64,000 bases of DNA, from NCBI GenBank assembly GCA_019235715.1, contig JAFAKE010000068.1, positions 62,001 through 126,000 of the forward strand, in the 5' to 3' direction. Numbering within the stretch: the stretch's first letter is position 1; every line of letters starts with the position of its first letter. Shown piece by piece: positions 46,918 to 54,262 of this stretch. The position numbers and the translations under genes are program-made. Origin of the DNA: Vulcanimicrobiota bacterium (lineage in GTDB: Bacteria > Vulcanimicrobiota > Vulcanimicrobiia > Eremiobacterales > Eremiobacteraceae). The notes beneath the pieces were generated by a model. The model ran no database searches. It was given only the letters and a program-made list of their open reading frames with translations, and was not told the DNA's origin.

Positions 46918-48132
46918 ATGACCGCGCCATCATCGCCACGCTCCGATGCACGCCTCGACGTGCTCGACGGTCTCCGCGGCATCGCCATTTTAATGGTGGT
47001 GTGGTGGCATTTGTGGCTGTTCTCGTGGCTCACACCGTATGTGACGATCAAGGGCACGCAGTACGGCTTCTTGCTCATCATCCCCGGCACGGGACTCATG
47101 GGCGTCGAGCTGTTCTTCTTCATCAGCGGCTTCGTGCTGTTCTATCCGTACGCGCGTTATCTGTTCGAAGGGCGCCCGCTGCAGACGGTCAAGCATTTCG
47201 CCGAACGGCGCTTCTTGAAGATCGTGCCGTCATACGCGATCGCGCTCGTCGCCGCCGCGATCATGATCGGCCAGTTCACCTCCGTGCGCGACGTCGTCTG
47301 GCAGATCGCATCGCACCTGTTGTTCATCCACACGTTCTGGGTGAACACGTGGGTCGGCGTCAACGGCGTGCTGTGGAGCCTTGGCGTCGAGATCCAGTTC
47401 TATCTGATCTTCCCCGCGCTGTGCTGGGCGTTCCGCCGCCAGCCGGTGCTCGTCTATCTGGGGATGGTGGCGATCGCGGTCGCGTATCGCATCGTCGCGA
47501 GCCACATCGATGTCGCGGACTACGTGTTGATGGGCCAGCTGCCCGCATATCTCGATCTCTTCGGCACGGGCATGCTCGCGGCGTACGCATTCGTGTGGCT
47601 GCGCAATCGCTCCAAAGCCGAGCAGGTCCCGTGGCTTGCGACGATCGTCGCCGCCGGCGCGGCGGTCGGCTTGTACGCGCTGCTCGCCAACATGCTCACC
47701 AAGATCTATGTCACCAATGGATACGCTGCATGGCAAGCGGTGAACCGGCCGTACTTCGCGCTCCTCGTCGGCGTGTTCACGGTGGCCGCGCTCTTCTCGT
47801 ACCGCTTCGTTCATCTCGCGATCGCCAACCCGCTGTTCCGCTACCTGGGCATCATCTCGTACAACTTGTACCTGTGGCACAACGTCATCATGCTGTACAT
47901 GCTGCAGCGGCGCATCCCCGCGCCGTCGACCGCCGATCCGCATCTCGACGATCACTGGAAGTGGATCTATACGTTCTGGTCGCTGCTGATCTCGCTCGCC
48001 GTCTCGACGCTCGTCACGTACGCGATCGAGCTGCCCATCCTGAAGAAGGGCTGGCGCGCCTTCGGCGATCTTTTCCAGCGCCGCCCGCAGCAAAACCCGG
48101 GCGCGCCGGTCGCAACCGCAAGCGATGGTTGA
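46918..48132 (+). CDS. acyltransferase 3 family membrane protein (copy 1)
   Basis: RLDVLDGLRGIAILMVVWWHL; GVELFFFISGFVLFYPYARYLFEG. Confidence 0.92.
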   Translation: MTAPSSPRSDARLDVLDGLRGIAILMVVWWHLWLFSWLTPYVTIKGTQYGFLLIIPGTGLMGVELFFFISGFVLFYPYARYLFEGRPLQTVKHFAERRFLKIVPSYAIALVAAAIMIGQFTSVRDVVWQIASHLLFIHTFWVNTWVGVNGVLWSLGVEIQFYLIFPALCWAFRRQPVLVYLGMVAIAVAYRIVASHIDVADYVLMGQLPAYLDLFGTGMLAAYAFVWLRNRSKAEQVPWLATIVAAGAAVGLYALLANMLTKIYVTNGYAAWQAVNRPYFALLVGVFTVAALFSYRFVHLAIANPLFRYLGIISYNLYLWHNVIMLYMLQRRIPAPSTADPHLDDHWKWIYTFWSLLISLAVSTLVTYAIELPILKKGWRAFGDLFQRRPQQNPGAPVATASDG

Positions 48133-49381
48133 GACACCGCGCGCCGCCGCCAAGGGGCCGCTCGATTCAGCCGCGCATCTCGCGGTGCTCGACGGCTTGC
48201 GCGGCATCGCGATCTTCGTCGTGCTGTGGTATCACGTGTGGGAGTGGAACTGGCTCGCCGCAGAGTTCCACGCGTTCGGCCGCACGATCAGCTTGCAGTT
48301 CATCGCCGAGACCGGGTTCACGGGCGTCGACTTGTTCTTCTTCATCAGCGGATTCGTGCTGTTCTATCCCTACGCTCGCGCGCTGTTCGAGGGAGCGCCC
48401 CTGCAGACGGTCGCCCATTACGCCTACCGCCGCTTCATCAAGATCGTTCCATCGTACTATCTGCAGCTGCTGATCCTGACGCCGTGGATCGTCGCCGCGT
48501 TTTCCGGCGCGACGCTGCTCAAGGTGTACGTGACGCACCTGCTGTTCATCCACAACTGGTTTCGCGACACGTTCGGGTCGGTCAACGGCGTGTTGTGGAC
48601 GCTGGCGGTCGAAGTGCAATTCTATGTCATCTTCCCGCTGCTATGCTGGGCGTTTCGCCGCCGCCCGTTCCTGACGTTCGCCGCCATACTGGTCATCGCC
48701 AACGGCTATCGCATTCTGCGCGGCCATTGCTGCCTCGGCGACTACGTCGTCATGACGCAGATGCCCGCGTTCTTAGATCTTTTCGCGTCAGGCATGCTCG
48801 CGGCATGGCTTTTCGTGTGGCTGCGCACGCACGTAGCCGGCTTGGCGCGTTGGCAACACTGGCTCACCGTCGTCGCGGTTGCCGGTTTCGTCTGCTACGG
48901 CGTGCTGCTTTACTCGCAGTTCAAACTGCGCGTCGTGCCCAACTGGCAATACGTGTGGGCGAATGGCCACATGACGCTGCTCGGCGCGACGTTCATCGTC
49001 TTGACCGTCGCGTCGTGTCTGGCAGCTTCATGGTGGCGCGCGTTGCTCGCGAATCGTCTGCTCGTCTTCTTATCGGTGATCTCCTACAATCTTTACCTGT
49101 GGCACCAGCTGATCGCGACGTTCATCGCGCGCCACGCGCTGCCGTTTCCGCGCACCGCGGATTTTGCAAGCGATCGAGTGTGGCAATGGACGTACCTCGC
49201 CGAAACGGTCGCGATCTCGATCGCGGTGGCTTCATTGATCACATACGCGTTCGAGCGCCCGCTGCTCAAGCGCGGCTTCAAAGCGGTGACCGATCTGTTC
49301 TCGCGGCGCTGGCCGCCGGCGCCGGCGAGAGCCAATGGCAGGCCGTCTCCGGTCGCCGATAGTCCGCAGACGCGCGCATGA
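48125..49381 (+). CDS. acyltransferase 3 family membrane protein (copy 2)
   Basis: LAVLDGLRGIAIFVVLWYHVWEW; GVDLFFFISGFVLFYPYARALFEG; 8-nt overlap with copy 1. Confidence 0.92.
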   Translation: MVETPRAAAKGPLDSAAHLAVLDGLRGIAIFVVLWYHVWEWNWLAAEFHAFGRTISLQFIAETGFTGVDLFFFISGFVLFYPYARALFEGAPLQTVAHYAYRRFIKIVPSYYLQLLILTPWIVAAFSGATLLKVYVTHLLFIHNWFRDTFGSVNGVLWTLAVEVQFYVIFPLLCWAFRRRPFLTFAAILVIANGYRILRGHCCLGDYVVMTQMPAFLDLFASGMLAAWLFVWLRTHVAGLARWQHWLTVVAVAGFVCYGVLLYSQFKLRVVPNWQYVWANGHMTLLGATFIVLTVASCLAASWWRALLANRLLVFLSVISYNLYLWHQLIATFIARHALPFPRTADFASDRVWQWTYLAETVAISIAVASLITYAFERPLLKRGFKAVTDLFSRRWPPAPARANGRPSPVADSPQTRA

Positions 49382-49758
49382 TCCGGTATCCGTTCGATCA
49401 CGTCGACCACCGCGTGCGCAGCATCGAGCGCGTCCGCCCGTTTTACGACGCGCTCATGCCCGCGCTCGGCTACACGCACGTCGACAATTGCGGCAGCGCC
49501 CGCGAGTACTATTGCGAAGACGACGCCAACCAGTTCTTCGGTTTGCACGAGCGCGCGCATCATACGCCAAGCGAAACGCGCATCGCGTTCGCGGCGCCGA
49601 GTCGTGCCGACGTCGATCGCATCGGTGCGTTGCTAGCCGAGATCGGCGCGCGCGCGATCGAGGGCCCGCAGGACTGCCCCGACTATATCCAGCCCTACTA
49701 CGCCGTTTTCTTCGAAGATCCCGACGGGAACAAGCTTGAGGTCTGCTGCCGGCGCTGA
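49378..49758 (+). CDS. VOC/glyoxalase superfamily protein
   Basis: FDHVDHRVRSIERVRPFYDALMPALGYTH...YYAVFFEDPDGNKLEVCCRR. Confidence 0.92.
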   Translation: MIRYPFDHVDHRVRSIERVRPFYDALMPALGYTHVDNCGSAREYYCEDDANQFFGLHERAHHTPSETRIAFAAPSRADVDRIGALLAEIGARAIEGPQDCPDYIQPYYAVFFEDPDGNKLEVCCRR

Positions 49759-49777
49759 CCTCCAGACCGGGGGTTGA

Positions 49778-49855
49778 CTTTGCGCCGAACACGAGACGCT
49801 GATCTTCGATCTTCCCGACGACGTGAAGCCCGCATTCAACCTGCGCTACGACTAA
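49778..49855 (+). pseudogene. possible 3' remnant of a degraded gene
   Basis: Open frame LCAEHETLIFDLPDDVKPAFNLRYD* has protein-like composition but is preceded by an in-frame stop. Confidence 0.3.
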
Positions 49856-49891
49856 CACCGGATAACCGATCGGCGCATCCGAAAGATAGGT

Positions 49892-49921
49892 TGACACCAG
49901 CCCTAGATGCCGGGTATTATC
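49892..49921 (+). promoter_or_regulatory. promoter driving the M-box leader
   Basis: TTGACA-18 nt-TATTAT immediately upstream of the M-box. Confidence 0.75.
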
Positions 49922-49930
49922 GGGCAGTAG

Positions 49931-50165
49931 ATTCCTCGTTAGGTGAGGCGTCTGCACAAAGATAGGCCGCTACCCGGAAAGGTCGAGAGACCCCAATGGG
50001 TGACCAGGCATCGCCGAACCAAGGCGGTACCTAACGCGGCTAGCCGAACCGGCTTCATGTTGTGCAGTGCCAAAACTCGACGCATGAGGAAGCCGCTGAC
50101 CCTAGGGTCAGCGGAAACCGCATGGACTGTCGAGTGCGAGGAGCGCGACAGTCTTTTTGATTTTG
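49931..50165 (+). ncRNA. M-box (ykoK leader) Mg2+-sensing riboswitch with intrinsic terminator
   Basis: Matches remembered M-box conserved blocks: CGTTAGGTGAGGCG; GCTACCCGGAAAGGTCGAGAGACCCCAATGGGTGACCAG; TTGTGCAGTGCCAAAACTCGACGCATGAGGAAG; then terminator GACTGTCG-N13-CGACAGTC-TTTTT. Confidence 0.9.
50125..50158 (+). terminator. M-box expression-platform terminator
   Basis: GACTGTCG (50125-50132) / CGACAGTC (50146-50153) + TTTTT. Confidence 0.8.
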
Positions 50166-50318
50166 TCCAAGCCTTATCGGCGCCGCTGATAAGCCGAAAA
50201 GGGGGTGATCGGACCGTGGACGGCTGTGAAAATATCCGCCATTTATTTTTTCCCGCATCGGGGGGCGGCCTCGCCTGCCGCCGCGGGAACAACTACTGAC
50301 GAAACGGAGACGCGTGCA

Positions 50319-50438
50319 ATGACGAACTTCATCATCATTCTTCGCCGCACGGGCACCGCAGTGCTCGGCATCTTCGACGCGCTGTGCGATCGTTATGAAC
50401 GCAGCCAAGCGTGGTCGGACAAGCTCTTCCTACGCTGA
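50319..50438 (+). CDS. 39-aa small protein downstream of the M-box
   Basis: MTNFIIILRRTGTAVLGIFDALCDRYERSQAWSDKLFLR*; first good ATG after the riboswitch, 20 nt before the next CDS. Confidence 0.5.
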   Translation: MTNFIIILRRTGTAVLGIFDALCDRYERSQAWSDKLFLR

Positions 50439-50458
50439 GCGCAGACCGGCCCTATCCG

Positions 50459-52456
50459 ATGCGACATGGCTATGGGTATGACCATAAGAACGACGTGCGC
50501 ATGGGCCGCCCTGCGTTCATAGGCCTCGTCTTCATGTTCGCCGGTACGCTAGTAACGTACGGCACGCTTGGCGCACGCATCGCTCTCGCATCGCCGTCGC
50601 CCGATGCGTCGTTCGCGCCGACACCGGGTGCAACGCCATCAGTAGCGGCAACTGCGACGCCGTCGCCCGCGCCGCCAAATGGTTTGCGTTATTCGGGCGA
50701 CGCGTTCGTATCGTTCGCCGATCACGCGCAATCCGGACCGGGTCTCACCCCACCCGAGGGACCCGCGTTCGCCGCTGGTTCGCCGCTCTCGCCGATGACG
50801 CCGTACGACGTCTTCTCGAGCGCGCCGGATTCGCCGGGCATCGCCGGCGTTGGCCAGTTCGATCTGCGCGCCGATTATTCGAGCCCGGCCTTGAAGGCGT
50901 CGGCGACGATCGGCGCGGCATACGCCACCGGCAGTATTCAGAACGCGGCGTACTGGGGCGCAAACTTGCTCCCCGCGCTCAATCCTCATCTCGGTTCGAC
51001 TGCCTTGCCATACCAGATCGCATTCACGACGCATGCGGGTCAAGATGATGGAAGTGCTGCCCGCGTCTCGCTGCTCTCTGGTTCGCTCGGAACGCACGAC
51101 GGCGTGCTGAACGTGCGGGGCGGCTGGTTCGACCTCGTACAATCCGATGCGTTCGTCTTCGCGCCGCCGCCGCTGACGAACGTCACGCCGAACATCGGTC
51201 TGCAGCCCGCTGAGTCGTTGGGCACCGGTCCGCCGGCACTCGAGGTGTGGCCGGCCGCACCGCCGGGTTTGCCGCTCGACGGAGCCGATCTCGTCGGGCA
51301 CACGGGCGTCGCGACGCTGGAGGTCTCCAACGCATCGTTGCCGGCATTGCCCGGCACGTCGGCGCGTCTGACGCTAGGCTCGCTCGTGCTCGATCACGGT
51401 GAAGGAACGCGCTGGTCGGCGGATTTCTTGCACGTCAGCACGGGAGGCGCGACGCTGTCGACAACGACGATGTTCGGCGCAGGAGCGATGACGAAGCCGG
51501 GGCCGCAGGGCCCGCTTCCAATGAGTCAGCTTGGCGGACAGCAGCAGACGGTCGCCGGTTTGCGCGGCGCGTTCCACGCCGGCCGGCGCGTAGACGCAGT
51601 CGTCGAGATCGGACAAGCGTGGTACAACGCGCAAGACGTGCTAGAGCCGGGCACGCAAAAGCCGGGTGGCTTCTATCATGCAGGTGCTTCCGACTCGTTC
51701 GGGCGCGCGAAGATCGGGCTCGATCTCTATCGGTTCGAAGCGCGCTATGCGTCAGCGATCCTGCCCTACGGCGCGCCCGAGAACGTATGGAGCGTCGCCT
51801 GGTCGTGGCCGGGCGTGTGGCTCAAATCGAACTATCAGCTCGCGAACAACACCACGATCGGTTCAAACCGGCAAGGCTATCGCATCTCATACGCGCTGGA
51901 CCACGGTGCGATCGACATCCATGCCGCCTACGCTCAATACTGGCAGATCGACCCCGCTGTGCTGAGCACCGTCAACCAAGTCGGTTTTGTCGAAGGCTTC
52001 TTTCTGCCGCAAGACGATGGAGCGGGCACGTCGGGCGTCATGCACCAGTACGCGCTCTGGACCGCATGGCATCCGCGCGTCGGCGATCTGATCATCGATT
52101 ACGTCAATGATACCGAGCATCGCGATTTTCTGCCGGGCCACCCGCAAGACGCGGTGTCGTATCAAGCGCCCCAAGTCGTCTTCACGTTCGCGCACGCTTT
52201 CGGCAAGCGCGCCATCGCCGACGCCGGATTTGGGAATTATGCGATGCGCGGCTCGTGGGCGTTCGGCGCACTGACGAACGTCGATTACCAGCAGAGCACA
52301 TTCTTTGCCGGTGCGCAGTACGCTGAAACGCAGCACGCGTTCGTGCTCGTGCAGTACCGCCTTTCAAATTTCACCGGGTTGCCATCGCAGCCGGGCGGTC
52401 CGTCTCCGGATTTCAGCGGCGGCGTCTTTGTGCTGGAGCAGCGCTATCACATCTGA
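50459..52456 (+). CDS. putative outer-membrane beta-barrel protein under M-box control
   Basis: Signal/anchor segment, Pro/Ala/Thr linker, alternating beta-strand-like segments, C-terminal ...FVLEQRYHI. Confidence 0.6.
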   Translation: MRHGYGYDHKNDVRMGRPAFIGLVFMFAGTLVTYGTLGARIALASPSPDASFAPTPGATPSVAATATPSPAPPNGLRYSGDAFVSFADHAQSGPGLTPPEGPAFAAGSPLSPMTPYDVFSSAPDSPGIAGVGQFDLRADYSSPALKASATIGAAYATGSIQNAAYWGANLLPALNPHLGSTALPYQIAFTTHAGQDDGSAARVSLLSGSLGTHDGVLNVRGGWFDLVQSDAFVFAPPPLTNVTPNIGLQPAESLGTGPPALEVWPAAPPGLPLDGADLVGHTGVATLEVSNASLPALPGTSARLTLGSLVLDHGEGTRWSADFLHVSTGGATLSTTTMFGAGAMTKPGPQGPLPMSQLGGQQQTVAGLRGAFHAGRRVDAVVEIGQAWYNAQDVLEPGTQKPGGFYHAGASDSFGRAKIGLDLYRFEARYASAILPYGAPENVWSVAWSWPGVWLKSNYQLANNTTIGSNRQGYRISYALDHGAIDIHAAYAQYWQIDPAVLSTVNQVGFVEGFFLPQDDGAGTSGVMHQYALWTAWHPRVGDLIIDYVNDTEHRDFLPGHPQDAVSYQAPQVVFTFAHAFGKRAIADAGFGNYAMRGSWAFGALTNVDYQQSTFFAGAQYAETQHAFVLVQYRLSNFTGLPSQPGGPSPDFSGGVFVLEQRYHI

Positions 52457-52459
52457 AGT

Positions 52460-53200
52460 TCACTTGCAGGCGTTGGCGGCGTTCGACCACTCCAGCTGGA
52501 CGGTGTATGCGCCCACCTTCTTCGTCTGCCACGCGCAGATGTCGCCGATCTCGCCGTTCGCATCGTCGTACCATCCCTGGCCGGGGACCGGATCGGTCAC
52601 TGCTTCGCACAACTCGTGCGACGAGGTGATGGTCAGCGCGTCGAACTCGCTCGCGCCCCCGAGACATCCCTGGCAATCCGGATATGGCTCGACCGCATAG
52701 AACGTCGCTTCGTTGATCGCATCGTGATAGCCGCAGAACGCCTGGCACGACGCCTGGCCGCTCATCGTCACGGTGACGCCGCTGGGCAGATAGATGAAGT
52801 ACAGCGAATTCTTGCCGGCGGCGGGAACGCTGCCCGCCTTGAGCTGCGCGTCGAGGAACGATCTGATCGCGGTATCGTCGACCGTCGTCGCGGGCGACTG
52901 AGCGACCGTCAGCGTCGCGACGCGCGAGCCGTGGCCGATCTTCATGCCGGCCACATCGTATTCGGCCAACTGATCGATGAGCGCGCTCGTGAGGATATAA
53001 TCGAAGAACGCGTTGAGCTCACTTGCCGTGGTGCTCTGCGGCGCCTGCTTCCACCACGCTCCCCAGAAAATCGTTGTCACTTCGACTGCGGTGAGCAGCG
53101 CGCCGCCCCGATAGGTCAGCTGCGGCGTTGTCGGCGGCGCGGCGCCGGCAAGACGCATCGGCACGATGCGGATGATGTCGATCGGTTGGCGTCTGCTCAT
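52460..53200 (-). CDS. EXORDIUM/phosphate-induced-protein-1-like protein with HELCE motif
   Basis: VEVTTIFWGAWW..., TITSSHELCEAVTDPVPGQGWYDDANGEIGDICAW; several Cys residues. Confidence 0.5.
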   Translation of the reverse strand: MSRRQPIDIIRIVPMRLAGAAPPTTPQLTYRGGALLTAVEVTTIFWGAWWKQAPQSTTASELNAFFDYILTSALIDQLAEYDVAGMKIGHGSRVATLTVAQSPATTVDDTAIRSFLDAQLKAGSVPAAGKNSLYFIYLPSGVTVTMSGQASCQAFCGYHDAINEATFYAVEPYPDCQGCLGGASEFDALTITSSHELCEAVTDPVPGQGWYDDANGEIGDICAWQTKKVGAYTVQLEWSNAANACK

Positions 53201-53329
53201 AGAGCGGACGAGCTTCGGCTGCGACGCGCGCGTGCCTGCGTGCGGTTTTCAGGAAAAAGTGTGACGGTTCGATGCGTTTCGAAGCGGGTAGAATGAATGA
53301 CACGGTCGCGATTTGGGGGAGGGAAGATC

Positions 53330-53398
53330 GTGGATGCGTTGATCATCGTGTTGCTGGTGCTGATTCTTCTAGCAGTGACCGGCCATCTGAAACTCTAG
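53330..53398 (+). CDS. 22-aa TM micropeptide P1: MDALIIVLLVLILLAVTGHLKL
   Basis: GTG start preceded by GGGGGAGGGAAG; shares C-terminus with three other tiny ORFs in the window. Confidence 0.8.
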   Translation: MDALIIVLLVLILLAVTGHLKL

Positions 53399-53528
53399 CC
53401 CGCAAAGATTGCGCGCGCATGCGCGCTGACGAAGAGCGCGTCACAGCTACGGCAGTGGCGCGTTTCTCTTTATGCTTTTGTGGGTATATGTATAACACCG
53501 AATCAATATTGAAGGAGAGTGACAGCAA

Positions 53529-53597
53529 GTGCTGACAGCGATCCTCGTAATCGTCGCCCTTATCTTCTTGATAGTCAGTGGACACCTGAAGCTCTAG
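53529..53597 (+). CDS. 22-aa TM micropeptide P2: MLTAILVIVALIFLIVSGHLKL
   Basis: GTG start with AAGGAGAG upstream; followed by a strong terminator. Confidence 0.8.
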   Translation: MLTAILVIVALIFLIVSGHLKL

Positions 53598-53628
53598 GGG
53601 AACCGGCGAAACCGAAACCTCGAAACGA

Positions 53629-53666
53629 GCCTGCGGGCGGTGCACACGCGCCGCCCGCGGGCTTTT
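53629..53666 (+). terminator. strong intrinsic terminator after micropeptide P2
   Basis: GCCTGCGGGCGG / CCGCCCGCGGGC stem followed by TTTT. Confidence 0.75.
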
Positions 53667-53679
53667 GCGCATACGCCCA

Positions 53680-54216
53680 TCAGGCTGTCGACCTCTGTGG
53701 CGGCGTCCACGACACGCGCTGGGCCTCATATCGTCTCAGATCGGGCAAGTGATAGTACGTTGCAAGTCCGGTGAAGCGCATGCCCGCTTTTTCGACGACG
53801 CGGCACGAGCCGACGTTCCCGGGCATGACGATCGCGATGACATCGTCGAGTCCGACCGACCGAAACGCGTGGTCGAGCACGGCGATCGCAGCTTCGGTTC
53901 CATACCCCTTGTTCCACGACGCCGTGTTGTAATGATAGGCGATCTCAATCTCGGGTCCTTTGCCCTCTGCGGGAAAAAGACCGCACTGGCCGATGAACGC
54001 GCCGGTCTCCTTCAGCTCGACGCTCCACAGCGTGTAGCCGCGCTCCTCTTCCATCTTACGGCGCCGCTCGAGCACGCCCGTGTAACTGTCCAACGTCATA
54101 TCGGGACCGGCCGGCAGAAAGCGCTTCACTTGCGGGTCGTTGATCATCGCGAGCCACGCTTGCGCGTCGCGCGGCTCCGACGTGCGGATCACTAAACGCG
54201 CTGTCTCGATGTGCAT
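53680..54216 (-). CDS. RimJ/RimL-type GNAT acetyltransferase
   Basis: IETARLVIRTSEPRDAQAWLAMINDPQVKRFL...SWNKGYGTEAAIAVLDHAFRSVGLDDVIAIVMPGNVGSCRVVEKAGMRF. Confidence 0.92.
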   Translation of the reverse strand: MHIETARLVIRTSEPRDAQAWLAMINDPQVKRFLPAGPDMTLDSYTGVLERRRKMEEERGYTLWSVELKETGAFIGQCGLFPAEGKGPEIEIAYHYNTASWNKGYGTEAAIAVLDHAFRSVGLDDVIAIVMPGNVGSCRVVEKAGMRFTGLATYYHLPDLRRYEAQRVSWTPPQRSTA

Positions 54217-54262
54217 GCAGGTGGGCCGCGTTTGCACGAAAGCCCTCCAAAACCTCGTCGGC

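Noticed and set aside
46009-48132. 707-aa ORF fused to acyltransferase copy 1
   Set aside because: The first ~300 codons are antisense to rsmI with low-complexity high-GC composition; the acyltransferase starts at 46918.
53399-53528. GCGCGCGCATGCGCGC inverted repeat between P1 and P2
   Set aside because: Alternating GC runs are common in this genome; could be a weak attenuator but not distinguishable from background by eye.
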